The notes beneath the pieces were generated by a model. It had not been told where the DNA came from. It saw only the letters and a program-made list of their open reading frames with translations, and did no database searches. Made by a program: the position numbers and the translations under genes. 64,000 nt of DNA, taken from assembly GCA_040757715.1 (NCBI GenBank), contig JBFLWS010000009.1, positions 1 through 64,000 of the forward strand, read 5' to 3'. The stretch is from CAIMFV01 sp040757715. Lineage in GTDB: Bacteria; Pseudomonadota; Alphaproteobacteria; Caulobacterales; Caulobacteraceae. Below are positions 50,115 through 58,699 of this stretch, in pieces; position 1 is the first letter of the stretch, and each line of letters begins with the position of its first letter.

Positions 50115-52796
50115 TCAATCCCAATCTTCGAGCCGAGGGTTGTCTCTGAAGCGGCCCACAGCATCACGCACCAATAGCTTCAGACGGTCTTGCAGGCGGT
50201 CAGCGTCTGTCCAGACTTTCTCGATATAGCTCTGGCCGCCCCGGTTTCGACTCACTCGACGCAGGACTTTTTGATCGATGCCGACTTCGAGCGCGGCAAG
50301 CAGCAAATTCGCCGGCGGCCAGTTCGATTCCATGAAGGCGTCGACAAGCTCCCGTCTTGCTGACTTCGCCCGATCCCAGTCCGCGAAGATCGCGAGCGGA
50401 AGCAGGAGAAGCGTGTGGAATTCGAAATCGCTTTCGCCCTTCGACGCGAGCAGCTGTCGGTAGACGGTTGGGAAGCTGACGACGATCAGAGCGCTGAGTG
50501 GCCAACGAGTTTGTCTAAGCGCGTATGAGAGCACTTCGATCGAGGCGTGGAGATGGGATTGGTTGGAAATCGACCTCGAAGACTGAATGAGGTCTGCCCA
50601 TTGGATGTATGCGGCCTCGTCAAAGGTGTGTGTGCCCCTTGTTATCAATCTGGACGTCAGCTGATCCACGCGGGATGCAGCCTTTCGCCGGACATCTTCA
50701 GGGGCCGACGCTAGGGCGACGAGGTTGGCGCGGATGCGCTCTTGGCTCGCATGCTGCTGGGTCAGAAGGAGCACTAGGTCGCCGGACTCCACCTGACCAG
50801 TGACCTCGTCGAGGACCCGTCCGGTGTTGCCTGTGGCGTCGCTCGGCAACTCCGCCAGCGCGCGCTTTAGCAACTCGAGGCCGAATCGGCTTTTCTCGAC
50901 GCCCTGCAGGTAGCTGTAGATTTGAAGACCTGTCTCGACAAACGCTCCGACGGGCACTTCGCCTGATCGAAGCAGGCGCGCGATGCGCCGGGCATGCTGG
51001 CCGGGCTCATCAAGTAGCCAATCGATGGCCGAAAGTGTGAGGGGAGTATCTCGCCAAATCATTTGGACGGCGCCTTCGTCGGCCCCGTCGATCATCTCCG
51101 CCAGGATGGGCGCCCCGCGCGACGGCGCGACATTGGACAACACCCACGACACGTCCTGGGGCTCGAAACGGAGAGCATGGCCCAACAGTCTATCCGCTCC
51201 GGGGCTTGGCGATGCGTCCAGCACAGCTTCTCGCAGTTTCAGCACCGCGGCAGGGCTGCGAGCGGCATTTATCAACGGCCCATCGAACTCCTCGAACTCG
51301 AAATCGGTCGCCTTCCCGATAGTCCGAACGAGCCCCGGAATCTCGTTCGGCTTCACGTCGCCTAACAATGGCGGAAGCAGCGGCGCATGAACGGCGGAGG
51401 TCAGGGCCGGCAGCAGGTTGCGGCGCGCGCGCTTGATCAGGTCCTGATCGGGGGCCTCCAACGCATCGATCACTGTGTCGGCCCATGACGCATGACCGGA
51501 GCTAATGTTCTCGGCCAAGCCCGTCGAGAAGCGCTTACTGTAGGCCAGCAACCGTAACAGGCCATGCCGCCCGATCTCGGCGACAGGCAACTCGTTGCCG
51601 GCGGCCTTGGCGCCGATGGACAACCCGTCACCAATGCCTGCAGCTAGCACGGCCGGTAATTCGCGGCCCGAATTTTCCAGATCATGCAGGGCCGCGACAG
51701 CGCTTTCCGGCGCGTCCGCGGCCAAGTGGGTGCTGGCGTCACGCAATTCCCTCAGCGTTTTTCGGCTGGGGAGTCGATCCGAGAATTTGCCAAGCAAATT
51801 GATGTAGAACCGCCATGTCGCTTCCGGAGCTTGAGCCTCCCGAGCTAAGCTGACGGCGTTTGCGACCAAGGGCTCAAGGTACTCCTGAGCCGTCGCCGGT
51901 TTCACGTTGTTCGAATTGAGTATGTCCAACATTCCCAACACCGCGTTGGGGGTGGAGCGGGCCTTTGCCTCCAGTTCGCGCCACATCAATGAGAGTCTTA
52001 GGGCACCCTCGTCGCCAACCTGATCTCCATCGAGGATGCCGAGTTCGTCCCACAGGCCGAGGTTTGGCGGCCCGTCTCCGAAGACGGTTTCAACGAGTCC
52101 GGTCGTCCAGCGGTGCCGGGCTTCAGCTGGACGGTCCTTGGCGTCGATCCTGCGGCCGCTCCAATCCGCAAATCGGGTGCGCGCATCGCGCGGAGCAAAC
52201 ACGAGGTCGAAGTCCCGGCCCCTCAATTTGCGCGGCGACAAGCACCAGGAACAGGTAGCGAAGTTGCGGCGGCGGCTGGGCCAAAGCGCAGTCACCACGC
52301 GGAGCGCAATCGCCTCTGCGTCCGGGGAATCGAAGACGACGATCGGCCGACGTGTTTCCAGAAAGAGGGCTTCGACGATCTCCGGTAGCCGGAGGTCCTG
52401 GATCGGACCAACGTGGTTTGGCGCGACCGCCCTGAAGGTCTGCTGTTCGAGGTTCTCGCGGTGCGGTCGTGAGATGGAGCGCGCCAACTCCGAGATCCAT
52501 GGGCTTCGCTCCCAAATGTCCATCGGGATGAAGAGGCTACGCGTCAGGACGCAGCCGGCGCGTGGCGCGTCGGAATCCTGCCAGGTGCGGGCGACGACAT
52601 AGAACTGTTCGCTGGGAAGGGGGTAGGCCGTAAGATAAGGATCGAACTTCTCGCTTGGCCTGAGGGGCCCAGCAATGTCAGACAGCCGGTCGACGAGATC
52701 CTGATCTTCACGGCTGAGCTTGATGTTCCCGCGAAGAAGCCCGTGGCCGCCCTGGTAGCCGTGAACCTGCTGCCGAACTTCCACGTGATCGGTCAT
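50115..52796 (-). CDS. GAP1-N1 domain protein (GTPase-associated protein 1)
   Basis: An 893-residue protein, last of the five-gene leftward operon. The N-terminal 150 residues match the GAP1-N1 signature: QQVHGYQGGHGLLRGN, LSDIAGPL, YLTAYPLPSEQFYVVARTW, and APRAGCVLTRSLFI. The middle (about 160-230) may be GAP1-M-like. The long C-terminal part (about 330-893) is helical and repeat-like, without a catalytic motif. Burroughs and Aravind named this family for its fixed link to GTPases in predicted bacterial conflict systems. Its start overlaps the first double-GTPase-family gene by 4 bp. It probably forms the large scaffold or target-recognition subunit; that is inference. Confidence 0.8.
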   Translation of the reverse strand: MTDHVEVRQQVHGYQGGHGLLRGNIKLSREDQDLVDRLSDIAGPLRPSEKFDPYLTAYPLPSEQFYVVARTWQDSDAPRAGCVLTRSLFIPMDIWERSPWISELARSISRPHRENLEQQTFRAVAPNHVGPIQDLRLPEIVEALFLETRRPIVVFDSPDAEAIALRVVTALWPSRRRNFATCSWCLSPRKLRGRDFDLVFAPRDARTRFADWSGRRIDAKDRPAEARHRWTTGLVETVFGDGPPNLGLWDELGILDGDQVGDEGALRLSLMWRELEAKARSTPNAVLGMLDILNSNNVKPATAQEYLEPLVANAVSLAREAQAPEATWRFYINLLGKFSDRLPSRKTLRELRDASTHLAADAPESAVAALHDLENSGRELPAVLAAGIGDGLSIGAKAAGNELPVAEIGRHGLLRLLAYSKRFSTGLAENISSGHASWADTVIDALEAPDQDLIKRARRNLLPALTSAVHAPLLPPLLGDVKPNEIPGLVRTIGKATDFEFEEFDGPLINAARSPAAVLKLREAVLDASPSPGADRLLGHALRFEPQDVSWVLSNVAPSRGAPILAEMIDGADEGAVQMIWRDTPLTLSAIDWLLDEPGQHARRIARLLRSGEVPVGAFVETGLQIYSYLQGVEKSRFGLELLKRALAELPSDATGNTGRVLDEVTGQVESGDLVLLLTQQHASQERIRANLVALASAPEDVRRKAASRVDQLTSRLITRGTHTFDEAAYIQWADLIQSSRSISNQSHLHASIEVLSYALRQTRWPLSALIVVSFPTVYRQLLASKGESDFEFHTLLLLPLAIFADWDRAKSARRELVDAFMESNWPPANLLLAALEVGIDQKVLRRVSRNRGGQSYIEKVWTDADRLQDRLKLLVRDAVGRFRDNPRLEDWD

Positions 52797-53668
52797 ACCG
52801 CCGTGCCGTCACCGATGACCCACGCGATCGGGATCGTGACATCGTTCTCAACCCGCAGCGTCTTCCCGCCGCCCATCGCCACGAAACCGGAGGCGTCTCC
52901 GGCCAGATACCGGGCTTTGAAAGCCGCGTCGGCGAAGTCGCCGCCCACCGCGCTGACGCCAAAGACCTTAACCTCCAATCGGTCGAGGTCTTCGAGGCGA
53001 CCGGCGAACAACGGGTATTCCTTCCGGAGGAATTCAGCAGCGCCTTTTGCCGCGGTCTCAGCATCCATCAGGTCCCAAGCCGTCACGACAACGGCGACCT
53101 TAGGCTTTGAGCCAGCCTGGCCCGTTGGCAGGGTATGCTCAAGGAAGCGCACGAGCTCACACAGGGCGATTTGTGTTGGGATGCCCTTGGCCTTCTTCTC
53201 GTCCGCCTCCGCGAACTTCGCGAGGGTTAGCAATCTATCGGTCGTTGCCCAGTCCAGCGGCGTGAGGTTGTCCTCGGAGCGGATGCGGATAAAAAGAACG
53301 GCGCCCGCGGCACCTCGGAGTTCCTCCATCCACTCGCGGCTGATCTCCGTCGTTTCAACGGCCGCCTTCCACAACTCTCCCGTAATGTCGGGAACAACAA
53401 TGTCGGCTCCGGACCCGGAGGGATCACTCTTCAGCTTCACCGTCACGGAGAAGTCCTTGCGGCTCTCCTCGATGTTTTTGTCTGAGCGGGGCGCAAACTC
53501 GCCTCGGGACTGGAAGGCGAGGGCCTCCTCTACATAGGTGATTTCATCGGGTGGAACGGGCGCGAAGATCTGGCCTTGACCGGTCCGGAGGGCATCCCAT
53601 AGGGCCGCGAGATAGTTGGTCTTGCCGGAATTGGGCCACCCCACCATCATGATCGAACCGCTGCTCAT
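52793..53668 (-). CDS. DO-GTPase1-type GTPase
   Basis: A 291-residue P-loop GTPase. G1 is MVGWPNSGKTNYLAALW (residues 8-24), G3 is VVPDITGELWK (about 92-102), and G4-like is VVVTAWDLMD (about 188). TxxD in G4 in place of NKxD is seen in this clade. The family is paired in operons with a second GTPase, hence double GTPase. It overlaps both neighbours by 4 bp (ATGA each side), implying stoichiometric production with the second GTPase and GAP1-N1. A regulatory switch that transmits an invasion signal to an effector is the proposed role. Confidence 0.8.
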   Translation of the reverse strand: MSSGSIMMVGWPNSGKTNYLAALWDALRTGQGQIFAPVPPDEITYVEEALAFQSRGEFAPRSDKNIEESRKDFSVTVKLKSDPSGSGADIVVPDITGELWKAAVETTEISREWMEELRGAAGAVLFIRIRSEDNLTPLDWATTDRLLTLAKFAEADEKKAKGIPTQIALCELVRFLEHTLPTGQAGSKPKVAVVVTAWDLMDAETAAKGAAEFLRKEYPLFAGRLEDLDRLEVKVFGVSAVGGDFADAAFKARYLAGDASGFVAMGGGKTLRVENDVTIPIAWVIGDGTAV

Positions 53669-54663
53669 TGGCCAGCTTCTCGGCTTCCGAACCGGAGCAT
53701 GTGCCGATGCTCGGTGGACCGGTCGGAATCTGGCCAGAACGCCGGCACGGGCGGCCGCGCGCCGATCGTCTTGGCGATGAGCTCAGGTATGCCGAAACCC
53801 GCGGAGGTTTGGCCGCCTTTGCGCTTGAACGACGAGATCGGCACGATGTCGAGGTCAATACCCTTCGCGGCCGCTGACGCCTTCAGCGTGTCCATGTCAC
53901 GAGTTGCCACCTCTCCGGAGTCTCGGTGCGAGAGGACCAGCAAGATCGGAACGGAGCGTCCGACAAGCGCCGCCACGCGCGCCATCAGCAGGTCCAGCCG
54001 CCTGAGTACCGTCAGCCGTGTTTCGGGGGTGGCCAGTTGACGGCCGTCCGCCATCAGCCAAACCGTGTCCGCCGCCTTCAAGAAGTTTAACCGATCAGAG
54101 CGGTTTCGATCGATGAACGAATCCGACCATTCGCCCGGCAGGTCGGGCAGAAGGAAATCGAAGGTCACATCGTCGGCCGCCCGCCTGAGCCGCAGATGGA
54201 GGAAACCTGCGCCGCGATCGTGAGCCAGTTCGGTGTGGGAGGTCATTTGCTCGGGCGGCGATCCCTTGTTCCATCGCCGAGCTCCTTGGGAGATTTCATT
54301 CAGGGCCATGATGGTTCGGCTGTCGGCGAACCTGAAGCCCGACAGCTTTTCCCGCCCGAGCAACAGGAAGAGGCTCGCTATAGATGCTGTCTTGCCGGAG
54401 TCCGGCGCGCCAAGGATCCCGATGAGCCTGCAGTAACGGCCGCACATCAGGGCACCCGCCTCCGCTGCGCCAAGGGTGAGGCTGGACGGAAACCGGGGCT
54501 TGTCCTCAGGAGCAGCGAGCGGCGGAGGAACGACGGCGGCCGACACCAATTCAGCGATAGACTCCATCTCGATCCTGTTCGGGCATGTCTCAGGAGGATT
54601 GTTCTCCAGACATGCACCCGTTTCGGCGAACGTGCATTCTGCGATCTGGCAGCCGGCGGCCAT
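53665..54663 (-). CDS. DO-GTPase2-type GTPase with N-terminal Cys cluster
   Basis: A 332-residue P-loop GTPase. G1 is GILGAPDSGKTASIASLF (about 82-99), G3 is LLPDLPGEWSD (about 170), and G4-like is LLVLSHRDSGE (about 245). The N-terminal 30 residues contain Cys at 5, 10, 18 and 27, a spacing that would suit a zinc knuckle and resembles the zinc ribbon reported at the start of DO-GTPase2 proteins. The ATG abuts the stop of the helical gene upstream (no gap), and its stop overlaps the DO-GTPase1 start. With DO-GTPase1 it probably forms a heterodimeric switch. Confidence 0.8.
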   Translation of the reverse strand: MAAGCQIAECTFAETGACLENNPPETCPNRIEMESIAELVSAAVVPPPLAAPEDKPRFPSSLTLGAAEAGALMCGRYCRLIGILGAPDSGKTASIASLFLLLGREKLSGFRFADSRTIMALNEISQGARRWNKGSPPEQMTSHTELAHDRGAGFLHLRLRRAADDVTFDFLLPDLPGEWSDSFIDRNRSDRLNFLKAADTVWLMADGRQLATPETRLTVLRRLDLLMARVAALVGRSVPILLVLSHRDSGEVATRDMDTLKASAAAKGIDLDIVPISSFKRKGGQTSAGFGIPELIAKTIGARPPVPAFWPDSDRSTEHRHMLRFGSREAGQ

Positions 54664-55692
54664 CTAGACTTTCGCCCCCGGAGATTGGCTCAGGACTTGC
54701 AGGAACCCAGCCTCAAGCAGCGCGCGACCGGCCCATTCTGAAGTGGTGTCCTTCTGCCCGGGGCCGCTGGGCGCCCCGGCGGCCTCGATCAACGTCGAGA
54801 GTAGGCCAAAGACGGCAGGAAACTTGGCGGGCCGGTCGCCGATCACGGCCTTCGCAAGGGCTTCCTTGTCACCGCCAAGAGCACCGACAATCTCTGTCAG
54901 AGCGAGAGGGTCGTGCTCGCGGACGTGGCGCATGACGACGTGTTTGTGTCCCTCCGCGGGAAGACGACGTAAAGTTTGCCCAGCCTCGATGCCCGCAGCA
55001 ATGGCGGCCGCGAGCGGCGGGGCCGCTGAAAGCTGGCGCTTGAGCGACGGGCTGTAATTGCTCAACGCCCACCACAGGAAGTCGATCTCCTCCCGATCCA
55101 GGATCGCGTTCTCCCGTAGCGTCCCGATGGGATCTTCCACGCCGGTTTTGACCTTGGTGCTGGCGTCCGACAGGTCGGCGGCAAATGCATCGATCTTGAT
55201 GTCCCCGACGGGTTTGCGCACCCGCGAGCTCGACGCTCGGGACAGGGCCAAGTTGCGCGCGTCCCGCAGCACCTCCGACCTCAGCATCTCGAGCTTTGTA
55301 TCGGCCGATGGCGGCTGCAGACTCAGCGCCAGCCACGTGGCGGTCGCGATGACGTCACCCACGGAGAGGCCTATGGCTCGCTTGGCCGTCAGGATCGCCT
55401 GGTCCAACCCGAGCAAGGCGACCGTCACGAGTTCGAGTTCATGCCCCGCGCGAATGAACGCGGTGCTTTGTTCCCGGATTGAAGACTCGACGAGGGCCGC
55501 CACGCCCTCGGTCATGCTGCCGCCCTTGATGCACGCCTTCGCGATCCCATCCGCGACGGCGATTAGCGCGTCGATGTCGCGGTCATTCACGAGCTTCGCC
55601 GCCAGGTCTTTGACAACCGCGGTGCGCTTGGTGACCAGATCGTCACTAGGGTCCGGGTCAAAGATCCGGACGTGTGTCGCTACATCGGCCAT
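54664..55692 (-). CDS. GASH-like helical protein (GTPase-associated system)
   Basis: A 342-residue protein predicted to be almost entirely alpha-helical; no catalytic motif. Blocks include DIDALIAVADGIAKA, LLGLDQAILTAKRAIGLS and DREEIDFLWWALSNYSPSLK (about 220-240). The last, with its F-L-W-W-A-L, and the position beside DO-GTPases point to the GASH (GTPase-associated system helical) family. I took ATG 55692 over a TTG 42 bases upstream because it follows the phosphoesterase stop by 5 bases. It probably bridges GTPases and effector. Family assignment rests on context and overall look. Confidence 0.65.
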   Translation of the reverse strand: MADVATHVRIFDPDPSDDLVTKRTAVVKDLAAKLVNDRDIDALIAVADGIAKACIKGGSMTEGVAALVESSIREQSTAFIRAGHELELVTVALLGLDQAILTAKRAIGLSVGDVIATATWLALSLQPPSADTKLEMLRSEVLRDARNLALSRASSSRVRKPVGDIKIDAFAADLSDASTKVKTGVEDPIGTLRENAILDREEIDFLWWALSNYSPSLKRQLSAAPPLAAAIAAGIEAGQTLRRLPAEGHKHVVMRHVREHDPLALTEIVGALGGDKEALAKAVIGDRPAKFPAVFGLLSTLIEAAGAPSGPGQKDTTSEWAGRALLEAGFLQVLSQSPGAKV

Positions 55693-55697
55693 AGCCC

Positions 55698-57023
55698 CTA
55701 ATTCCCCCCGTTCTCGTCGCTGGCGATCACCCAATCAATCGCAGCGGAGAGTTCATTCAACCTGCCGCTGTGCGCAAGCTGGTCGACCACCTGTCGTTCG
55801 ATGCCGTGCGACAACTCCTCCGTCCAATCGTCGGGCAACTCACCGAGCCGCACGAGCACCCTCAGCCGCTGGCCTGGCGTGAGGTCCCGGAAGAAGCTCA
55901 GCAGCACCAATGCAAAGTGGTCCGGCATGGGCGCGGTCGCGGCCTCCTTCGGTCCTCCGGCTGGCAACTGTGAACTGGTCGCCGCCGGCGGAACGCACTC
56001 AACCTTCTCTGCAGGGCCAATGGGCTTTGTACCACTACCGAAGTTCGGGCACGCCATGGTGAAGGTAGGCACCTGGCCCTTAAGGGGGGAGACATCTGCC
56101 GCGAAGTTTTTCCTATCGTCCTGCCAAGATCGAGGGTGCACCGTGACCTCCAAGCACTCCCCAGTCTGGTCCAGGCTGAATTCGATGACGTTGTACGTAT
56201 ACAGCAGCGTCTCGTTCGACGGCGGGACCGTAGCGCCAGCCGCAAGCACGAGCAAGGTCCCGCCGTCGGGAGTCGTTTCAATGGCCGCGGCGGGGTTGTG
56301 CTCGTGCCCGGTGATCAAAACCCTCGCCCTATTGCGGATATAAGAGAGGGCGTCTGGGCCATCCTTCAGCCACCGCATTGGGTGATGCGCCAGAACGACC
56401 AATTCCTCCCCCGCCTCGATGGGAAGCACCCGTTGCCTCTCCCCAACAACGAGCCGGCCTTCTTCATTCTGGCCCTTTGAGCAGGTGAGGGCGGTGTTCA
56501 AGCCGATGAAACGCAGGGTCTTTCCCTCGGCCAGTGGCACCGGCTTGTTGCCGGCTAAGCCGCCGCCGCCATCGAGGGGACAGTTGTAGCCCTCTGCGAA
56601 GGGAATGTAGGCGGAAAACCGGCCGTACATCGCTTTGCGGTCGACGGGATCGGCGAGGTACTTGTCGAGCAGCGCTTCGCCCTTATCGCCTATTTCCCGT
56701 AACATGAGCTCAAGACCGCTTCCAATCTCGTCCCGGTCGATGTCGTGATTGCCGGGCACGAGGTGTACTGATGTCTTGAGGCAGCCGACAGCCGCTGCCA
56801 GCCGATCAAGCCATTCGCCGGCAGCTTTGTATTGCTCAGCCTTTCCAGCATAGGCGATGTCGCCGGTGACGATGATGCCGTCGGCGGGGTATTTGCCGAG
56901 GCTTTGGAGCGCGAGGCAGGCGTCTGTGATGAGCCTTTCCTTCACGTCATTGTTCACGATCACCTCGCCAGATCGCTTTTCCTGGCCAAAGTGAATATCT
57001 GAGAGATGGACAAAGACGGGCAT
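55698..57023 (-). CDS. Calcineurin-like metallophosphoesterase with C-terminal adaptor-like domain
   Basis: A 441-residue protein, first of the operon. All metallophosphoesterase motifs are intact: HLSDIHFG (residues 6-13), VTGDIAYAG (about 51), PGNHDIDRDE (about 89), LAHHPMRW (about 218) and ITGHEHN (about 241). Two metals should be bound; the substrate could be nucleic acid, a nucleotide or a protein phosphate. Residues 340-365 form a Pro/Ala linker. The last 80 (FALVLLSFFRDLTPGQRLRVL and ERQVVDQLAHSGRLNELSAAI, shown in part) resemble the small helical adaptor domains that link effectors to GTPase-system partners. It is the probable effector. No signal peptide, so cytoplasmic. Confidence 0.8.
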   Translation of the reverse strand: MPVFVHLSDIHFGQEKRSGEVIVNNDVKERLITDACLALQSLGKYPADGIIVTGDIAYAGKAEQYKAAGEWLDRLAAAVGCLKTSVHLVPGNHDIDRDEIGSGLELMLREIGDKGEALLDKYLADPVDRKAMYGRFSAYIPFAEGYNCPLDGGGGLAGNKPVPLAEGKTLRFIGLNTALTCSKGQNEEGRLVVGERQRVLPIEAGEELVVLAHHPMRWLKDGPDALSYIRNRARVLITGHEHNPAAAIETTPDGGTLLVLAAGATVPPSNETLLYTYNVIEFSLDQTGECLEVTVHPRSWQDDRKNFAADVSPLKGQVPTFTMACPNFGSGTKPIGPAEKVECVPPAATSSQLPAGGPKEAATAPMPDHFALVLLSFFRDLTPGQRLRVLVRLGELPDDWTEELSHGIERQVVDQLAHSGRLNELSAAIDWVIASDENGGN

Positions 57024-57125
57024 TGGTTGTCGTAACGGTGATTCCTGCCGGCCATTCTAGCGGCGTCACACGCTGTGGCCCATTGTGCCTATCGCAACCA
57101 GCGGGATTGAATGTCTGCATTCCGG

Positions 57126-57144
57126 AGCGGTCCCAAGGACCGCT
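57126..57144. promoter_or_regulatory. Perfect hairpin/inverted repeat upstream of the GTPase operon
   Basis: AGCGGTCC (57126-57133), CAA, GGACCGCT (57137-57144): 8 perfect pairs, about 100 bases before the start of the phosphoesterase gene. Neither strand has a convincing T-run, so an operator is as likely as a terminator. The 57024-57250 gap otherwise shows no gene. Confidence 0.35.
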
Positions 57145-57483
57145 TCTGTTCAGGTTTCTTGGACGCCCGCCAGGCGCGACGGCAGGTGTGACCCCGCAGG
57201 CGGGTGTCTGAGAAAGCTCGAAGTCTGACCCGCGGGATGGGCGGTGCGGCCTATGGGGATTTGAGCTGGGCGGCGGTCCCATCGGGGCGCGGCCGGCATG
57301 TCGCGAGGCCCTGGGAGCGGCGCTGAGGGGGGGAATGATCCGATGCGGCGTCGGTGACGTGGGGCTGGCGGCTCGATCTTCGGAGTTGCGGGTGAGCCTG
57401 CGGGCCTTGGCGTAAGAGCTGGCGCACGCTGCGACCGGCCGGCGCCGCGGGGCTGCAGTTCAGGGCGAAGCGGTCCTTCAGCC

Positions 57484-58683
57484 TCATGAGGAATCGATCC
57501 TGAACACCAGCCTCGGCGGCGCGCCGTGTGGCGAGCCTCCGCGCTCGAAGATCTCGACGAGGACCATGCGCCCGCCGCAGCAGGGGCAGGTGATCGGCGC
57601 CTTTGCGTCCACCTCTGGTTCGGCGCTGGCGTCGGCCGCGGAGAGCACCGGCGCCTGGAGCAGAACGCGGGCCTTGGCCAGGTTGGCGGCGCGGGCGGGG
57701 TTGGCGAACAGACCGTAGTGGCGGATGCGGTGGAAGCCTTCGGGCAGGACGTGGATCAGGAAGCGGCGGAGGAACTCGCCGGTCGCCAGCGTCATCAGTT
57801 TGCGACGGGCCTGGCCGTCCTGGCGTTAGTCCTTCCAGTGGAAGGTGACGGCCTTGTCGTCCATGGCGACTAGCCGGCTGCTGGAGATGGCGACGCGGTG
57901 GGTGTAGCGGGCGAGATAGGCCAGGACGGACTCGGGTCCCGCGAACGGGCGCTTGGCGTAGACCACCCACTCGGCGCGGCGCAACGGCGCCAGGCGCGCG
58001 GCGAAGGCGGCGCGGTCGGCGAGGCCCGCGAGCTCGCCGAAGAAGGCCAGGCGGCCCTCGGCGTGGGCGGCGGCGAGCTTCTCCAGGAACAGCCGCCGGA
58101 ACAGCCGCGAGAGCACGCGCACGGGCAGGAAGAACCGCGGCCGGCAGGATACCCAGCGCTGGCCGTCCAATGAGAGGCCGCCGCCGGGGACGATGCAGTG
58201 GACGTGGGGATGGTGGGTGAGCGCCGAGCCCCAGGTGTGCAGGACGGCGGTCAGGCCGATCCGCGCGCCCAGATGCCTGGGATCGGCGGCGACGGTCAGC
58301 AGGGTCTCGGACGCGGCCTTGAACAGGGCGCCGTAGACCACCGCCTTGTTCTGGAAGGCGATGTCGCCGATCTGCGCCGGCAGGGTGAAGACCACGTGGT
58401 AGTAGGCCAGCGGCAACAGCTCGGCCTGGCGGGCTTCCAGCCAGCGCTGCGCCGCCGCCCCCTGGCACTTCGGGCAATGCCGGTTGCGGCAGGAGTTGTA
58501 GGCGATCCGGACGTGGTCGCAGTCCTCACAGCGCTCGACATGCCCGCCCAGCTCCGCGGTGCGACAGGCCTCGATCGCCGACATTACCTTGAGCTGGCCG
58601 AGGCTCAGATGTCCGGCCTGGGCGCGGCGGAAGGCCTCGCCATGGGCGCGGAAGATGTCGGCAACCTGCAGGGCCGGGCGCAC
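57484..58683 (-). pseudogene. IS91-family transposase with one in-frame stop
   Basis: The 400-codon frame begins at GTG 58683. It has the N-terminal zinc finger (CEDCDHVRIAYNSCR, then HCPKCQG), the HUH motif HPHVHCIVPGGG and the downstream YLARYTHRVAISSSR with conserved tyrosines. At 57826-57828 a TAA interrupts it right after VTFHWKD. Translation downstream continues in the same frame with the expected family sequence (RRKLMTLATGEFLRRFL and a final CPCCGG zinc pair). IS91 relatives have Y-R after W-K-D, so TAC or TAT became TAA. A 285-residue product lacking the C-terminal zinc pair may be made; activity is doubtful. Confidence 0.85.
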
Positions 58684-58699
58684 CGGCCCGGCTCCCGCC

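Noticed and set aside
50115..52796. Type IV secretion or trb-related function for the gene next to copG
   Set aside because: It is on the opposite strand, lacks Walker motifs and carries the GAP1-N1 signature.
57251..58477. 408-codon minus-strand frame overlapping the IS91 transposase
   Set aside because: A second frame of the same strand that is extremely Arg/Pro-rich; the zinc finger and HUH motifs lie in the other frame.
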